A DNA stretch of 64,000 nt from Dolomedes plantarius (GCA_907164885.2 OU015496.1:164694941-164758940); one strand, 5' to 3'. Counted from the first letter of the stretch, positions 23,401-35,623 are shown. Made by a program: numbers and translations. Notes: generated by a model not told the origin, from the letters alone.

Positions 23401-24619
23401 GACTAAGCCAGGGCATCTTAAAGTATTTCCACCCGTGACCTTTTTTTCCCCGAGAAAATTTTACGCGATCCCAGGTATACAGGGTTTCCACCTATATACG
23501 TTACACCCCTTAACTTCTAAACGGTGACAGCTTAGACCATTAAGTTGGTGTCTAGGTATAGTAAAAAGGTTATGCGCTACTCGATAAGACAACTTACAAT
23601 GCCAACTATCGGCAAATTCTGGAATTAGCGTTTTTATCTCATAAACGGTACGAGATACGGGAAAAAAGTCAATCACAAAGTTGTTCAGAATCATCGCTTT
23701 AGTAAGAAAAGACACCTTGGACACATCAATACTTAAAACGGAATGTAGAAAATGAACATTTGTATGGTCACATTCCGAAAATTGTCATGTCATAAAGAGT
23801 GGAAGAAAGAAACTGAGACACTTCCCTATCTCAAGGATAATTTATTTTTGTTGCTGAAAATGCTCTTCATTAGCTACTATACACATTTGCACTCTAGACT
23901 GGATTTCTCGCTGCACATTGTGCAACATGGCAGGTGTTCGAGCTTCGCAAGTGTTTCACGACGCCATAGTGTTGAAAATCACGACTAAACAAATGTTCAT
24001 TTTTTCCCATTCTGTTTTGAGTATTAATGTTCGGAAGGTGTCTTTTCTTACTAAATCGACAATCCTGGACAACTTTGTAACTGACTTTTTTCCCGTATCT
24101 TGTACCGTTTTTGAGATATGAACGCTAATTCCAAAACTTGCCGATAGATGGCGTTGTAAGCTGTCTCATCGAGTAGCGCATAGCCTTTTTACTATACCTA
24201 GATACCAACTTTATGCCCTAAGCTGTCACCCTTTAGAAGTTAAGGGGGGGGGGGGGTGGAACGGATATAGGTGGGAACCCTGTATATAAAAGGAAAAAAG
24301 GATATATATCATAAAATAAATATGCAAATAAAACGTAGGTACATAAAATAAATATATAAATAAAACATTAACTGGTGGTAAACCAAAGAAACTAAAAGAT
24401 CTTTTTATTTCTCTGTTGCATATCCATAACGTGATTTTCGATTTTAATTAATATTTTAGATCAAAATAGTTTTCGTAATTATTTATGCTAACTAGTATTA
24501 AAGAGTATGAAGAAGGGACACCCTTCGAGAACAGTAACTAAAGGTTTCGTGACCCCAAATTTCTGTAACGCGACCCTATGTGGGTCGTGACCCACAGTTT
24601 AAGAAGCCCTGGACTAAGC
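23401..24619. mobile_element. Non-autonomous hAT element carrying a foldback element
   Basis: The left end CAGGGCATCTTAAAG (23409) faces right end TTTAAGAAGCCCTG (ending 24611). A perfect 8-bp target duplication, GACTAAGC, flanks it (23401-23408, 24612-24619). The right side keeps GGGTCGTGACCC, common in hAT ends. Only about 390 bp belongs to this element; the remaining 0.8 kb is the foldback at 23476-24286, which inserted later. Confidence 0.9.
23476..24286. mobile_element. Foldback (long inverted repeat) element, 0.8 kb
   Basis: Two arms of about 280-300 bp in opposite orientation (23477-23757 and 23985-24285) surround a unique core of about 230 bp. Outer ends read TACAGGGTTTCCACCTATA and TATAGGTGGGAACCCTGTA. 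TA dinucleotides flank both ends, suggesting a Tc1/mariner-type helper. Arm blocks such as GCGCTACTCGATAAGACA pair with their complements at fairly high identity. A G-run of 13 near 24245 is an arm-specific expansion. No protein is recognisable. Confidence 0.85.
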
Positions 24620-25162
24620 AATGGGTAAGTAGACAAAGTAATTAGCCGTGACGAATGGTCTTCACTGTACAGGGATCGACTCACGCAGGCAGTTGAATAA
24701 AACTCAGATATCAATGTTTTGTAAGGGCAGGCCCTAACATAGGGGGCAGGAGGAGTGAGAGAAATTTGGTTCGAGCCAACGGCTCTAGACACTCCTGCAA
24801 TTTGCTGTAATGCAAAAATGTATATTTATTGAAAATGTTAAAAACATTGATTGAAGGAGAAATGTTGGAAGTAGCAGGAAATAAAATCGAAGCATAAGGA
24901 GACGCATAAGATGTATAACAGTGAAATTTTCAACAAAATTCCGGAAAATGTAATTTTTACGAAAAAAAAATTCGCCAAAAAATTTTGACAGAAAACCATT
25001 TTCTAACAAATTAGGCTCGGAGACCGGACTCTATATGACCGAAAATTCATAACGATGCAAAAATGTATATTTATTTCGAAACATTATACAAAACTGAAAG
25101 GGCCAATTATCCCAGAACCGGGCTTCAGAGAACTCCAAAGTTCATTTCAATGCAAAAATATA
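24620..25162. other. No gene seen; contains a repeated 20-bp motif
   Basis: TGCAAAAATGTATATTTATT occurs near 24811 and 25053, with a shorter version near 25150, so part of this stretch may be a decayed local duplication. Confidence 0.5.
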
Positions 25163-26442
25163 CATGTGGTTATCAAAATAATGGAAACACTAAGAAACAT
25201 CATGAAAACCTTTATTAATACGGCGCAGGATCACCTTTGTCATGTAATACCACCTGATTCACCCTGGAATTGGATTATACAAGTCACGAATAGTGGTTAA
25301 GAATATATTATACCATTTTTTCAGGGAAAAATCATGAAAGTTCCTGTAGAGATGCTGTGGTGTATATCGATACCTGGCTCTATCCGCTTATACAGATCAC
25401 AGTGGTTGGATGATATATAGTCGGGAGGGGCGGGGGAGTTGTACAGGGCAGGATAAGATATTTGACTTCTTTTTTCACGCTCTTCCAACCAATACTTGAT
25501 AGATTTAGCTGTATGTATAGGGATTATCATCCTGGAGGACGCCATCTCCTGCAAGAAACAGTGTTTGCACCATAGGATGGACTAGTGAGCTAAAATTTCG
25601 ACATAGTCCTTCCCATTCAATCTCCCTTTTAGGGTTACAATAGGGCCCGAAGAAAACCATAAGATGTCATCCCAAATCCTGATAGATCTATCTCCATGAT
25701 TGACAGTTGAGATGAGACAGACAGAATCTTACGCTTGTGTAGGTGTTCTCCAGACATACGCATGTCCTGTTGCAAGGTACAATGTGAACAATGATTCGTC
25801 GTACCAAATGCCGTTTTTCGATATATTACTCGACCAGGATTTGCGCTCGTGGCACCATTGTGGGTGATATTTTGTATTGGTATCTATTGCAAGTGGCTTG
25901 GGAATAGCTACTCTTCCATAAATGCTTTGTTTGTGAAGTTCCCTTCTACCTCTAATAGTTGATACCGGAACATGCAGATGCAGATTGAGGTCTTCGGTCA
26001 TTTTGGTTGCAGTTGTTTTCTTTCTTCTTGCCGCAATCGGCTTCAATACCTCGTCCGTCTCTTTCACTCAGCTCTCCCTTTCGTCCCCTATTCTGTTTGG
26101 CAAAGGATGTTCTTCCGTGCACTCTGTATGCTGTCATAACTTTCAATACCATAGCTCGAAAACACCCATTAGCCTGGGGGTTTCAGTAAAAAATACTCCA
26201 ATTTAAACGCGCTCCAACAATTTGCCCTTTTTGCAGGGTCTGCAAGGTTTGATATTTTACGCTGTTCCCCCCAAAAGTATGATGCCCTTAGCTTCATTAC
26301 TCCTACCTGACAGTAAAATAATACATACACTATATTATGTAAAAAAATACCGGTGGCCAGATTTGTTTTTTAAGGAATACGAAGCACATTCATAAACACC
26401 ACTAATATTGATAGGTGTTTCCATTATTTTGATAACCATCTG
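25163..26442 (-). mobile_element. Full-length Tc1-like element, dead
   Basis: Both ends are present: CATGTGGTTATCAAAATAAT at 25163 and ATTATTTTGATAACCATCTG ending at 26442, with TA outside each. The length of 1.28 kb is normal for a Tc1 element. The transposase reads on the minus strand and is disrupted. Confidence 0.85.
25300..26152 (-). pseudogene. Tc1 transposase pseudogene
   Basis: The clearest piece is 25729-26067 on the minus strand. A helix-turn-helix remnant is followed by HPQWCHERKSWSSNISK, then GIWYDESLFTLYLATGHAYVW, which holds the first catalytic Asp. Further down, GDGVLQDDN near 25545 marks the second Asp. The Glu region near 25400 is scrambled by stops and substitutions. Frameshifts separate the pieces. 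Confidence 0.75.
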
Positions 26443-26961
26443 TATATCTATAGAAAAAGGTTAAACGCATGGAAAAGGGTCATTTAGCTTTAGAAAAGCC
26501 TCATTTATTAAAAAAATGTTGAACAAAGTAGGAGAAATAAAGGAAATGAGAGGAAAAGAAATATAAAGAAACGTATGATGAATAAAATGAAATTTTTTAA
26601 AAAAATGATAAATATTTCCGAAAACATTTTATAAAAAAAAATAACGTATAAGCAATTCAAACAAACTTGCTTTGCAATATTTTAGAATAAAATTTCATTA
26701 AAACTTTTTGAATCTTTATTATATATAATAGTCAAAGGATTTTTAAGGTAACCCAATTCGATTGAATGAGCGGAAAAAGGTTTTGATATCTTAAAGGAAA
26801 TCAATAACTTCAAAACTGCTTCATTTCTCGATAAAGGTGGAGCGGATTATCACTACTATATACTCATCAAATCTGTCATTTCGTAGGAATTTGAATTCTC
26901 AGAAATTGTTTATAGAATTTTTAAAACAGAAATCTCGCATTTTTTTTAAAATAAATTATGA
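26443..26961. other. No gene seen
   Basis: AT-rich unique DNA. Confidence 0.5.
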
Positions 26962-27302
26962 ACACAACTTTTGATGTTGTTGTTGTTTTATATAGACTAG
27001 CGGGACGAGTTAAAACTGCGGTTGCGACTCTGGTTTAAAATGGCACCACAAGGGTCGGAGTGCGATTTAGTCAGGTGCCACCACAATTTTGACCGAGCAC
27101 CCCCAGGGGAGGCATCAGGGGAGATCCTATCCAATCCTACCCTCTCTGACCTCATAGAGGGCCTTTCCGGTCTACAGATTTTACGTTCCCATAATCAGCC
27201 TAGACAGGTTTTTAATGGCGCTTGTCGGGATTCGATCTGAGCACCCTCAGCACAGAAACCCGACGCGCTACTACTAGACTACCTCGAACCCACACAACTT
27301 TT
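26962..27302 (-). mobile_element. tRNA-derived SINE, family B, copy 1
   Basis: Reads on the minus strand. The head has TAGTCTAGTAGTAGCG (A-box-like) and GATCGAATCCC (B-box), followed by a body and a tail ending ACAACAACAACA. A perfect 11-bp duplication, ACACAACTTTT, flanks it (26962-26972, 27292-27302). The block CACCACAAGGGTCGGAGT is shared with SINE family C, although the tRNA-like heads differ. Short open frames inside are incidental. Confidence 0.9.
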
Positions 27303-27619
27303 AAATCGTGCATAAGAGAAAACACTTTTTTTCATGCATTAAACATCGATTTTTTAAAGTTTATCCACAATTTTAATCGTATCCAAGTTTTAAACGAATT
27401 AATGCGTGATTTGATCTTATGTACATTTGATCTTCAGCCCTTGTTAAAAAGGTTCTAAGTGATTGATGAGTTGGCTAAACAAGTATATTATTTAACCGTG
27501 GTGTTTTAACACAAAGTTTTGTTTCAAGCCTAAATTAGTTTTATCAACTTTCTTGACAGCGATGATACAGTGATGTTTACTATGACGTTTTGGCACCTGG
27601 TATTGGGATGATGGTTAGT
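27303..27619. other. No gene seen
   Basis: Unique AT-rich DNA between two SINE copies. Confidence 0.5.
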
Positions 27620-27790
27620 TGATTGAGAGCGCTACGATCATTTTTTTGGGGGGAGGGGGGGCTACACCAAGTCTAATTAGGCTGGGATCAACTGCTTAAA
27701 GCCGATTCCGAAAGTCTACCAACATCCATGCCAACAGTGAGATCGAACCCACGAACTCTACCATCACCAGGCTCTGATGATGAGCTTGAT
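27620..27790 (-). mobile_element. SINE-like fragment, family E
   Basis: On the minus strand a tRNA-like head is visible: TGGTGATGGTAGAG (A-box-like) then GGGTTCGATCTC (B-box). The other end, GAGCGCTACGATCA with a G-run, resembles GAGCGCTACGGTCA at 33600. Only one reasonable copy is present, so the family assignment is tentative. Confidence 0.5.
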
Positions 27791-28646
27791 GTTTTGACGG
27801 TAAAATAGCAGTGCTTATATTTGATGTTTTTACAACGAATAATTGTATAAGTCTGTACTTTACTCAACAATACTGTGAGAAGAAAAGTTTGTTCAGAACG
27901 ATATAAACTTGACATTTCTACTCGACGTTGTGGAGAGACAAATTTTACATTTTGGCAATCGTACAAATAGTATTGCTGTGATGACGATATGGAGATATGT
28001 TCGATGTTTTTACTCAGATTTTTTAAAAAAGCGGTGTCATTGAAAATCAGCGTTTAGATATAAATAAAACCGTTTTCGTTTTTTTTTTTAATGCTAAATT
28101 ACACTACTGGCTTCTATGTTTCGGGCTCAATAAGTTGTTAAGAGCAAATATCGTTTAGATTTTCTTCGGCAGAAATCCCGCTCTTTCTGTGAGTATCCCA
28201 AAAGTGTTCAGACAGGAACCTAAGCCGGTGAGAGCCTGTTTTTATCGAAATAACTAATCTCCAGTATGTCTAACACCGTCTCAATCAACCCCACTCCAGC
28301 TAAATCCGAGCTAAAACTTCCCTGCGTCCTTTGCCGAGAGTATGTGCAAAGATATTGGAAAGAGAGGGGCTAAAAGGCTTACTTAATTGGGCGCAAATCT
28401 CACGGCATTAGTTGGGCACTCTGATTGGAAGGGGGAGAAGGAGGGGGGAGAAAGTCTCCCTAAACCTCTTTTGCCACCCCTGACAGAGATTTGGTGACTG
28501 GATTAATGGGGGGGGGAGGGATTTCTTCTACGGGAGGAGAGGGGTTTGACGTTACACGACTTCTAACAAGAAACATAGATCTTCGTCAGAGGTAAATGGG
28601 GGGGGAAATGTGTATTATCTATATATTTATCTATCCATCTATCTAT

Positions 28647-28648
<2 letters not shown>
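27791..28648. other. No gene supported; mixed composition with G-runs
   Basis: About 28150-28610 is less AT-rich with GGGGGAG-type runs. No coding region recognised. Confidence 0.45.
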
Positions 28649-28724
<76 letters not shown>

Positions 28725-28745
28725 GTGTGTGTGTGTGTGTGTGTG
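28649..28745. repeat. (TA)n plus (TG)n compound microsatellite
   Basis: About 37 TA units followed by about 10 TG units. Flanking CTAT repeats precede it. Confidence 0.95.
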
Positions 28746-29440
28746 GCAGGTAAGAGGGTAAAGGGATTAATATATAAAATTCCAGTAATACACACATCAG
28801 TTAATAACATATACATCTTACTCATCAACGTTTTTTTCAATACTCTATAATTCATTTGCATACATACATCTGTGTATGTGTGTGTGTAAAGCAATCCATT
28901 ACGAAAGATGTGGAAATAGACGTGGTCTTCTAATCTAGTAATTGAAGCCTTTTTTTCTGTTATTGTATGTTAATTTAAAAATTTAAGAATGTAATTAGGC
29001 AAAAAAATCAGATTTGCGTCCGTATTTCCTTATTAATTACTGGTCTATTAATTGTTTTCTATCAAACCACCCAATGGGTAATACAACATGCCAGGTGTGA
29101 AAGAAGAAATATAAAATACTGAGACTAAATCCAAAACATAAAATTATAATGAAAGAAACGTGATTTTGAGTCTGCAACAACAGAAGCTGTACTCAGCAGA
29201 ATATGTTTTGTATATATTTTGAAGGATATTTTTAAGCAAGTGTCGACCTGAAACACGTGGGCTTACCGTGACTAATAAAGAACTATAGGTAATTAATTAA
29301 TTCTGAATCCTTTGCAATCAACACTTCCCAAGAACTCCCCTGTATCCTGTAGGAACACAGTTACCTTTAGAGAGTTCGCATTTTGTTGATGAAGTGCAAG
29401 CTTACTGAAGGAATACATCACAAAGCCTTTATTTACATTT
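28746..29440. other. No gene seen
   Basis: Unique AT-rich DNA with a short (GT)n run near 28870. Confidence 0.5.
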
Positions 29441-29905
29441 CTCCTGAGAGACCTCGTTCTAATCGAGGAGACTGCATAAAACGAGAATACCTTGCAATAA
29501 GCGTGGATGTTTGGTCTTCAATAAGATGTTAACTGAAGCCATGTAGTATTTGAGATAAAGTCTCTTTCAAAACTAGGAGACATTGACTGAAACAAGAAGA
29601 TCGTGTCTAAAACTAAAAGCGCATTTTATCCCAAACCAGACAACTTTGCCGCACAGGATAAGGCTTTGCCCAAGGCAATGCGATTTTGTCTTACATGAGG
29701 CGATTCTAGCTAAGGTCTTTATAGTCTCTAAAACAAAAGATCTTATTCAAAGGAGGGAAAGATTGTCTTAAACGAGGAGATCCCATCTTAAGCTTAGTAG
29801 ACTCTAAAATAATGTTTTATCGAAAACGAGAAGACACTGCCTAAAAGAGAGGTGCTCACAAACATGAATAGACCATGGGCAAACCAATGAAATTTAGTAG
29901 AAAAC
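29441..29905. repeat. Highly degenerate tandem repeat of about 20 bp
   Basis: Successive segments of 18-23 bp follow a loose pattern, AGGAGAY-TTGYCTAAAAC. Examples are GAGGAGACTGCATAAAAC, AGGAGACATTGACTGAAAC, AGAAGATCGTGTCTAAAACT, AGGAGATCCCATCTTAAGC and AGAAGACACTGCCTAAAAG. About 20 units can be laid out. Divergence between units is high, so this is an old minisatellite rather than an active one. The open frame at 29583-29771 inside it is incidental. Confidence 0.65.
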
Positions 29906-30830
29906 GGAGAGAGTTCCCAGCGAGTATTCAAAAATAATAAAATTCAGCAACATCTAAATGTTGTTCGAAAATAAAAATTTAGAATCAAATAATCTGCAGG
30001 AGATCAATTGGAAGTCTCTAGACACGCAAACGTTTCTTCGAAGACTCCAAGAACTTTTTCTACGTCTGCATACCGCTCATTTTTTGTCTTTCAGAGAAAT
30101 AGATAACGAACGTAAGAAAACCGCAGAAATCAAATCGAAAATTGGACATCCATACCGTCTGTAAGTGATACCGTGCCCCCTGCTTTTATACGGCGAGAAT
30201 CTCTCTGTAGCTCCCTTCAGCCTAATTCTTCCTCAACCCCATCATTTGGGCCGATACACAACACCCACGTGAAACGAGTCTCCGATTAAAGGTGATGGGA
30301 GAGGGGGGGAGTGCTAAAGACATGTCAGCGTAACACAAACCTCAAATCACGGGTCCGGCATCTGTAGGTCATGAAAAGATCCATGGCCCTTTAACGAGGC
30401 TTCGTTAGTCAGGGGAGACCTTCGGGAAGGAGGGGGAGTGTGCTGCTGCTCCTCAGACAACCCCTCATTAGGGCGACAGGCTTCGGTAAGACGATACTCA
30501 GGTAGAGAGAGAGAGGCCATTATTTGGAAGAGAGGATTGCAGATGCCGAACAGTTGCTATTGCGCCGGGGATATTCATTTCCCACTGTAGAGGGTTGTTT
30601 TTTTTTATTTATCTTTCTCTATTGAGCAGTATGGGAATGACTATCACTTGGATGTCAGATTAAACAACAGCATCATTCTACGAGTAACGTTAGTTATAAG
30701 ACATTTTGTTTCAGCTCTCTGTTTCATGCAGTGCTGGCCAGTGCAGTGTCTTATACTAAGGGCTAACGAAGATCGTATTTTTCACCAGCGCGGAAGCAGC
30801 TATGGAAGTCGCAGCTATGAAAACTGAAAC
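29906..30830. other. No gene supported; less AT-rich unique DNA
   Basis: About 30170-30600 has balanced composition and several G-runs but no recognisable coding region. Confidence 0.45.
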
Positions 30831-31263
30831 TTAAGGCTGCTGTATACTAACTAACCCTATTGAATTCGCTCACCCCAATGTTAACCTATGAAGAAAATGT
30901 GTCTACTATTTACGGCTACATAAATGCTGATAATCCAATAAAAATGGTATTTTCAGATAGCCTGAACTTTTCTGCACCTTTCAACAGGATTCATTTTTTT
31001 TTAAATTTCATCCACCAAAGAAATTTAGGAGCGTTTAAATTGCACTATACTAGGTTTTTCCCCAAAAAAATTTAATTTAAATATATTATTTGAATTTTTA
31101 TTAAAAACGAAAAAAGCCCCAAGGTATAAAATTTATTTCTCTGTTACGGAGTAAAATTTTTTTTTAAATCTTTCAGTCCAAGTCGGCAATCCTTGAACTC
31201 ATTTTCTCCCTAGATTAACATTGAGGTGAGGAACTCCAATAGAGTTCGTACACAGCAGACTTA
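30831..31263 (+). mobile_element. MITE family T, copy 2
   Basis: Same orientation as the copy at 14334. The left end TTAAGGCTGCTGTATACTAA faces GTACACAGCAGACTTA. Interior blocks AATCCAATAAAAATGGTATT and CAACAGGATTCATTTT are shared with other copies. Confidence 0.9.
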
Positions 31264-31740
31264 TTTTTTGTTAGTCTACGACAATATCTCCAAAAATGTT
31301 CCCTTTATTCCGCATTTGGGAAAATTTTGACTGTAGCTTTCAATAGTACTAACGTTATTTCTCTATCCAGGACCAAAAAACTTCTCAATAACCATAGTAT
31401 AATAAAAAAGATTGCTACATTTTTCAAACAAAATAATAGTTCATCGTTAGGCCAAAGAGCCTTACTTGCGATCGTCACTATGAAGAATTCAAGAAACGCG
31501 AGGATCATCGAAACTCTTTGATACAAATAAGAGCACCAACAGAAAAATTCTAGTAAAAATGACGTTGGATGTCTCCGGACACTCGGAAGGGACGTACAAA
31601 CGTTTGACATCGTTAAACTTTCTTAATAGCAATCTTCCGGCTTTGTTTAGAATTAATTTTGAGTTCCAAAAAGTTCTTTCAATAATTTTATTTGACTGGG
31701 GTTATAGATAACACGCTCACTCTATAAAAAAAGATGAAAT
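31264..31740. other. No gene seen
   Basis: Overlapping open frames near 31305-31610 on both strands are unrecognised. Confidence 0.45.
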
Positions 31741-32320
31741 ATAATGGCGTTGACTGACTTGTAACAAAACTTTGTAATGTAGTGTAATGTACCATGAGCA
31801 TTCTATGCCCAGTGCCTGAGAGCGAGCGACGAGCCGAGCCGCCCAAGTAGAGCAATCGTGCTCCACTGGACAGTCAGGGGTTTTTTTTTCGCGAAACCCT
31901 TTGATTACAAGTCAATGCAGGTCACACGGAACTGACTGAAGGGGAGCAACTTTTGAGCCGAGCATTCAAAACGAGCCTCTGCAAAGAAACGTAGGTATAC
32001 CCAGGTTTCTTGCAATGTTGTTCTTGCCGCGAGCTTTAGATTACAACGTTGCATAACAAGTCAGTCGCCACCTTTACAATATAAGTCAGTGCAGGTCGCA
32101 CTAAACTGGCTGAAGTGGAGCACCTTTTGAGCCGAGCTTCAAAATGAGCAGTCGCGAAGAAGTATGGGTGTACTTGTAATGTAATGCTCGCTATCAGAAT
32201 TGCATTACAAAGTTACGCTGCAAGTCAATTAGGTTGTTAAGCCATTTAGGTTTCAAGTTAGGTTGCAAGTCAATCGCCTCCATAGAGGGACGGTGACTGC
32301 TGACTTGTAACGTAGCTTGA
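31741..32320. repeat. Composite repeat with 174-bp period and inverted edges
   Basis: GTCAATGCAGGTCACA at about 31910 and GTCAGTGCAGGTCGCA at about 32084 start two related units that share GAGCAACTTTTGAGCCGAGC-like blocks. The edges look inverted: TTGACTGACTTGTAACAAAACTTTGTAATG at the left is echoed by GCATTACAAAGTTACGCTGCAAGTCAA near 32200-32230. This could be a decayed MITE with an internal duplication. Confidence 0.5.
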
Positions 32321-33147
32321 TGGATTGAATTTAGAAGGGAATATTTACTATATTTTACCTAAACCCTGAAGCGTAGTATCACGAATGTTTCTACTTCTTG
32401 GCTTCTTAACCTGAGGTCGCAACATGACTATCCCAAGATGGAGTGGGGGATCGCTATTTTGTTTTGTTTTAATATTCATTCTGTATCTCTTTGCTCATCC
32501 CTGTCTCTCTTTTACTCCTTCTGTATCTTGTTAAAATGCTCTTTAAGTGAATGAGGCGTGGGGTTACCTATGGCTTCACTATTATCTCTCAGGGGATGGC
32601 AACTTGAGAAAAACTGGAAAACACTGTAATTTATGCTTGAACTATCTCTCACAGGTTAATCCAAATGAGCTAAAAGCATCTTTCGCACATGAACAAAACG
32701 AGAGAGGACCTCATCCCCCTCAGGCGGAACTTTCATAATGATCAAATGGCTAGGGTTCTAGTCCATGGAATCAGATCCTGCGGTACGATCAGCGAGATAG
32801 TCTTGTACATTTTTAGCTTTCGGATTTGGGTTAAATCAATAGATCCCAGTTAGTTTAGCCCTCGTGATGCAAATTGTGGCTTTAGCTGTCCAAACGAACC
32901 CCTTCAGAAGGCACAAACAATTATTTTAGAATAGAGCAAACAAGACCCGATTGCCTGACAAGAAACATTTCCAGCTACTATTAGGTCCCGAGTTTGATCG
33001 GCGCACTTGAGAAACTGTTTTAGGAATAAAAACAGATAATATAAGAGAGCGTAAGAGCATTTGTTATGCAACTTAATATTTAGACATATCAGGGAACATA
33101 ATATATCGAATAAAGACGGGAGGGGGGGATCGAAATGATAAGGACAT
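32321..33147. other. No gene seen
   Basis: Open frames at 32547-32738 and 32904-33191 are unrecognised. Confidence 0.45.
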
Positions 33148-33578
33148 TTAAGGCTGCTGTGTACTAACCCTATTGAATTCTCTTTCCTCAATGTTAACTT
33201 ATGGAGAAAATTTTATTACTATTTACACCTATACACTAGTAAAAGCTGATAAGTCCAATAAAAATGACATTTTCAGAAAACCTGAAGTTTTCTGCACCTT
33301 GCAACAGGATTCATTTCATAAATTCCGTCCATCGAAAGAATTTATGAGCGTTTAAAACACTATCAGATCTTTTCCCCGATTAGTTTAAATATTAAAATTT
33401 TATTTGCAATTTTTTTAAAACAAAAAATGCCCTAGGGTGTAAAACTTTTTTTCTCTATTATAGAGTACCATTTTTGAAAAAAAAAATCTTTAAATCCAAG
33501 TCATCAATCCTTGGACACATTTTCTCCATAGGTTAACATTGAGGTGAATCCAAAAGGGTTAGTACAAAGCAGCCTTAA
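33148..33578 (+). mobile_element. MITE family T, copy 3
   Basis: TTAAGGCTGCTGTGTACTAA at the left faces AGTACAAAGCAGCCTTAA at the right. Length is about 430 bp and orientation matches copies 1 and 2. Confidence 0.9.
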
Positions 33579-33660
33579 TTTCGTTTTGGTTTTGGTTTGG
33601 AGCGCTACGGTCAACTTTTTGCTACACGATAACAAAGCAGCCTTAAAAGATGATGACGTG

Positions 33661-33969
33661 TTGTTTTTGTTGTTGCTAATGCCCCCCCCTTCACCAGGTC
33701 CTAATGGACTATCGGGCTGAAAGGGGTGGCTCCTGCTTGAATAAGCACCACAAGGGTCGGAGTCCGACGTCACTAAATGACCGGTTCCGTAATTTTGAAC
33801 CGAGTCAATTGACGAGACCGGAATACTTTACCCCTCACCTATAGAGGTAAATTTGAGAACTTGGAAGACATTGCAGCCTTTACCTATTTTACGTGCCCCG
33901 GCCACCATCAGTGAAGACGGCGGTGGATTTGCAGCGACGAACATCGAACCAGGGACGTTCAGATCACTG
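33661..33969 (-). mobile_element. tRNA-derived SINE, family C, copy 1, 5'-truncated
   Basis: The tail TTGTTTTTGTTGTTGCT is at the left, so the SINE reads on the minus strand. It shares CACCACAAGGGTCGGAGTCC and GACGAGACCGGAATACTT with copies at 35.2 and 46.4 kb. The B-box GGTTCGATG is present near 33945 but the rest of the head is lost where a MITE T end begins at 33970. Confidence 0.85.
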
Positions 33970-34003
33970 TGAAACCAATAGGGTTAGTACACAGCTGCTT
34001 TAA
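33970..34003 (-). mobile_element. MITE family T, end fragment
   Basis: CCAATAGGGTTAGTACACAG followed by CTGCTTTAA is one inverted end of family T fused directly to the truncated SINE C copy. Confidence 0.8.
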
Positions 34004-35210
34004 CGAAGGTATGCACGTCCCTAAAACATACTCGCTTGTACCGAAATGGCGATATAATATCGCCAGGGCAAAGATGCAATGCAGATTAACAGACGGGGGG
34101 GGTGGGGGGTTATGGATAATCAACGAAGAAATATAAATTATTACGCGGGGCATCCCCGAGTAACGCGACACTTCGTGCCACCAACCTTTTATTTAATCCG
34201 TGCCCATTAAAAGACGAGAAAGGCCCACGCTTCCACCCCTCCCTTCCTCCTCTCCCTGAACGAAGAAGGAAGAGGAAGAAAAAAAAACGAGAGTAAGAGA
34301 TGAAGGGGGTGTTCGCCTTGCCGCAGCGACGACTCTACAATCGAACAGCGAATAAATAATATCGAGCCCTAAAAAAAGGGGGGGGCACGACAAAGAGGTT
34401 TATTATCGAAACAACGTTAAAGAAGGCAAAAAGGTGGAGTGGAGGCCAGAAAAAAGAAGAGGGGGCGCGCGCATCTCCGCAAATTTTAATGACGTTGAAA
34501 CCCGATCGCCCGTTAACAAATGGTCTCAAAATAATGACGAATTACGTCTCACTCCACTGCGGTATTTTAATACAGTTTTTGGAGAATTTTCACTCTTTTC
34601 TGGGGCGGATTTTTATTTCTCGAAAACGGATCCTTTTGTGGCGCTATAATGTTTTCTCTGCGACCACCCCCGTTCACGCAACCCCCCCTTCACTTGTTCT
34701 TTCGCACACTTCGAGTGGATTGCTGATGGGTAGCTACCATTATTGTCCTTTTTTTTTATCAAGCGTTCGTGTGTATGCTGTTGGAATTTTTCAAATGGCG
34801 GTATAAAGACGACGATGTTCTCGATTTACACGGCCTGGTTTATTTAATTTTTTTTCTGCTTCTTCTTCTTCTGTCGCTTCCGTAGTTTTTATTTTGTGCA
34901 TTTGATTGCGCGGCTCTTGGAATGCGCAATTTGCGAAAGCTCGTGTCGAATGGATTCGTTTGTCGACTCCCCTAGCATTCTAATGGTATCTCCTTTTTTT
35001 TGTCCTCCATTTCTCTACCATTTATTAATTGTTTTATTTCCCAGAATCTGAAATGTGTTTCAAATACAGGAAAATTGTGCACAGGTTTATTGGGCATAAT
35101 CTTCTTTATTGTGAAATTTCAAGTTGGCTGAGCAACACAGAAGTTTACGAGACTGATCATTTTCTTAGTAACTTTGCCGTAATTATCCAATTTAGCTAAG
35201 AAAGTCTTAC
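34004..35210. other. No gene supported; low-repeat stretch with CpG
   Basis: About 34170-34970 is more GC-rich than the surroundings and free of recognisable elements. Open frames of up to 105 codons (34489-34806) overlap on both strands and match nothing I know. A host regulatory segment or an unrecognised exon is possible. Confidence 0.45.
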
Positions 35211-35592
35211 AAAAGTTCTGTTGTTGTTATTGTTGCTAATGCCTCCTGGTTGGAGGTTCCATTCACCAGGTCCTAATAGGCTATTGGGCTGAAAGGGGCG
35301 AATCCTATTTTGATTTAGCACCCCAAGGGCCGGAGTACGACTTGGCTAAATGACCGGTCCCGTAATTTTGAACCGATTGAAGTGACGAGACCGGAATACT
35401 TGACCCCACATCTCCAGAGGTAAATTTGAGAACTTGGAGGACATTGCAGCCACGACCTATTTTACGTGCCTTGGCTACCATTAGTGAACACGGCGGTGGA
35501 TTTTCAGTAACAAACATCGAACCAGGGACGTTCAGATCACTGGCCCGCTACTCTTGCCAACTGGGCCACCGCGCTTAGTAAAAGTTATGTTG
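35211..35592 (-). mobile_element. tRNA-derived SINE, family C, copy 2
   Basis: Minus strand. The head near 35520-35576 has TGGCCCAGTTGG (A-box-like) and GGTTCGATG (B-box); the tail is a TTG-rich run at the left. Flanks AAAAGTTCTGTTG (35211-35223) and AAAAGTTATGTTG (35580-35592) are a target duplication with one mismatch. Confidence 0.9.
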
Positions 35593-35623
35593 CTCTTTTC
35601 GATGAAAATCTTATTTCCCTATA

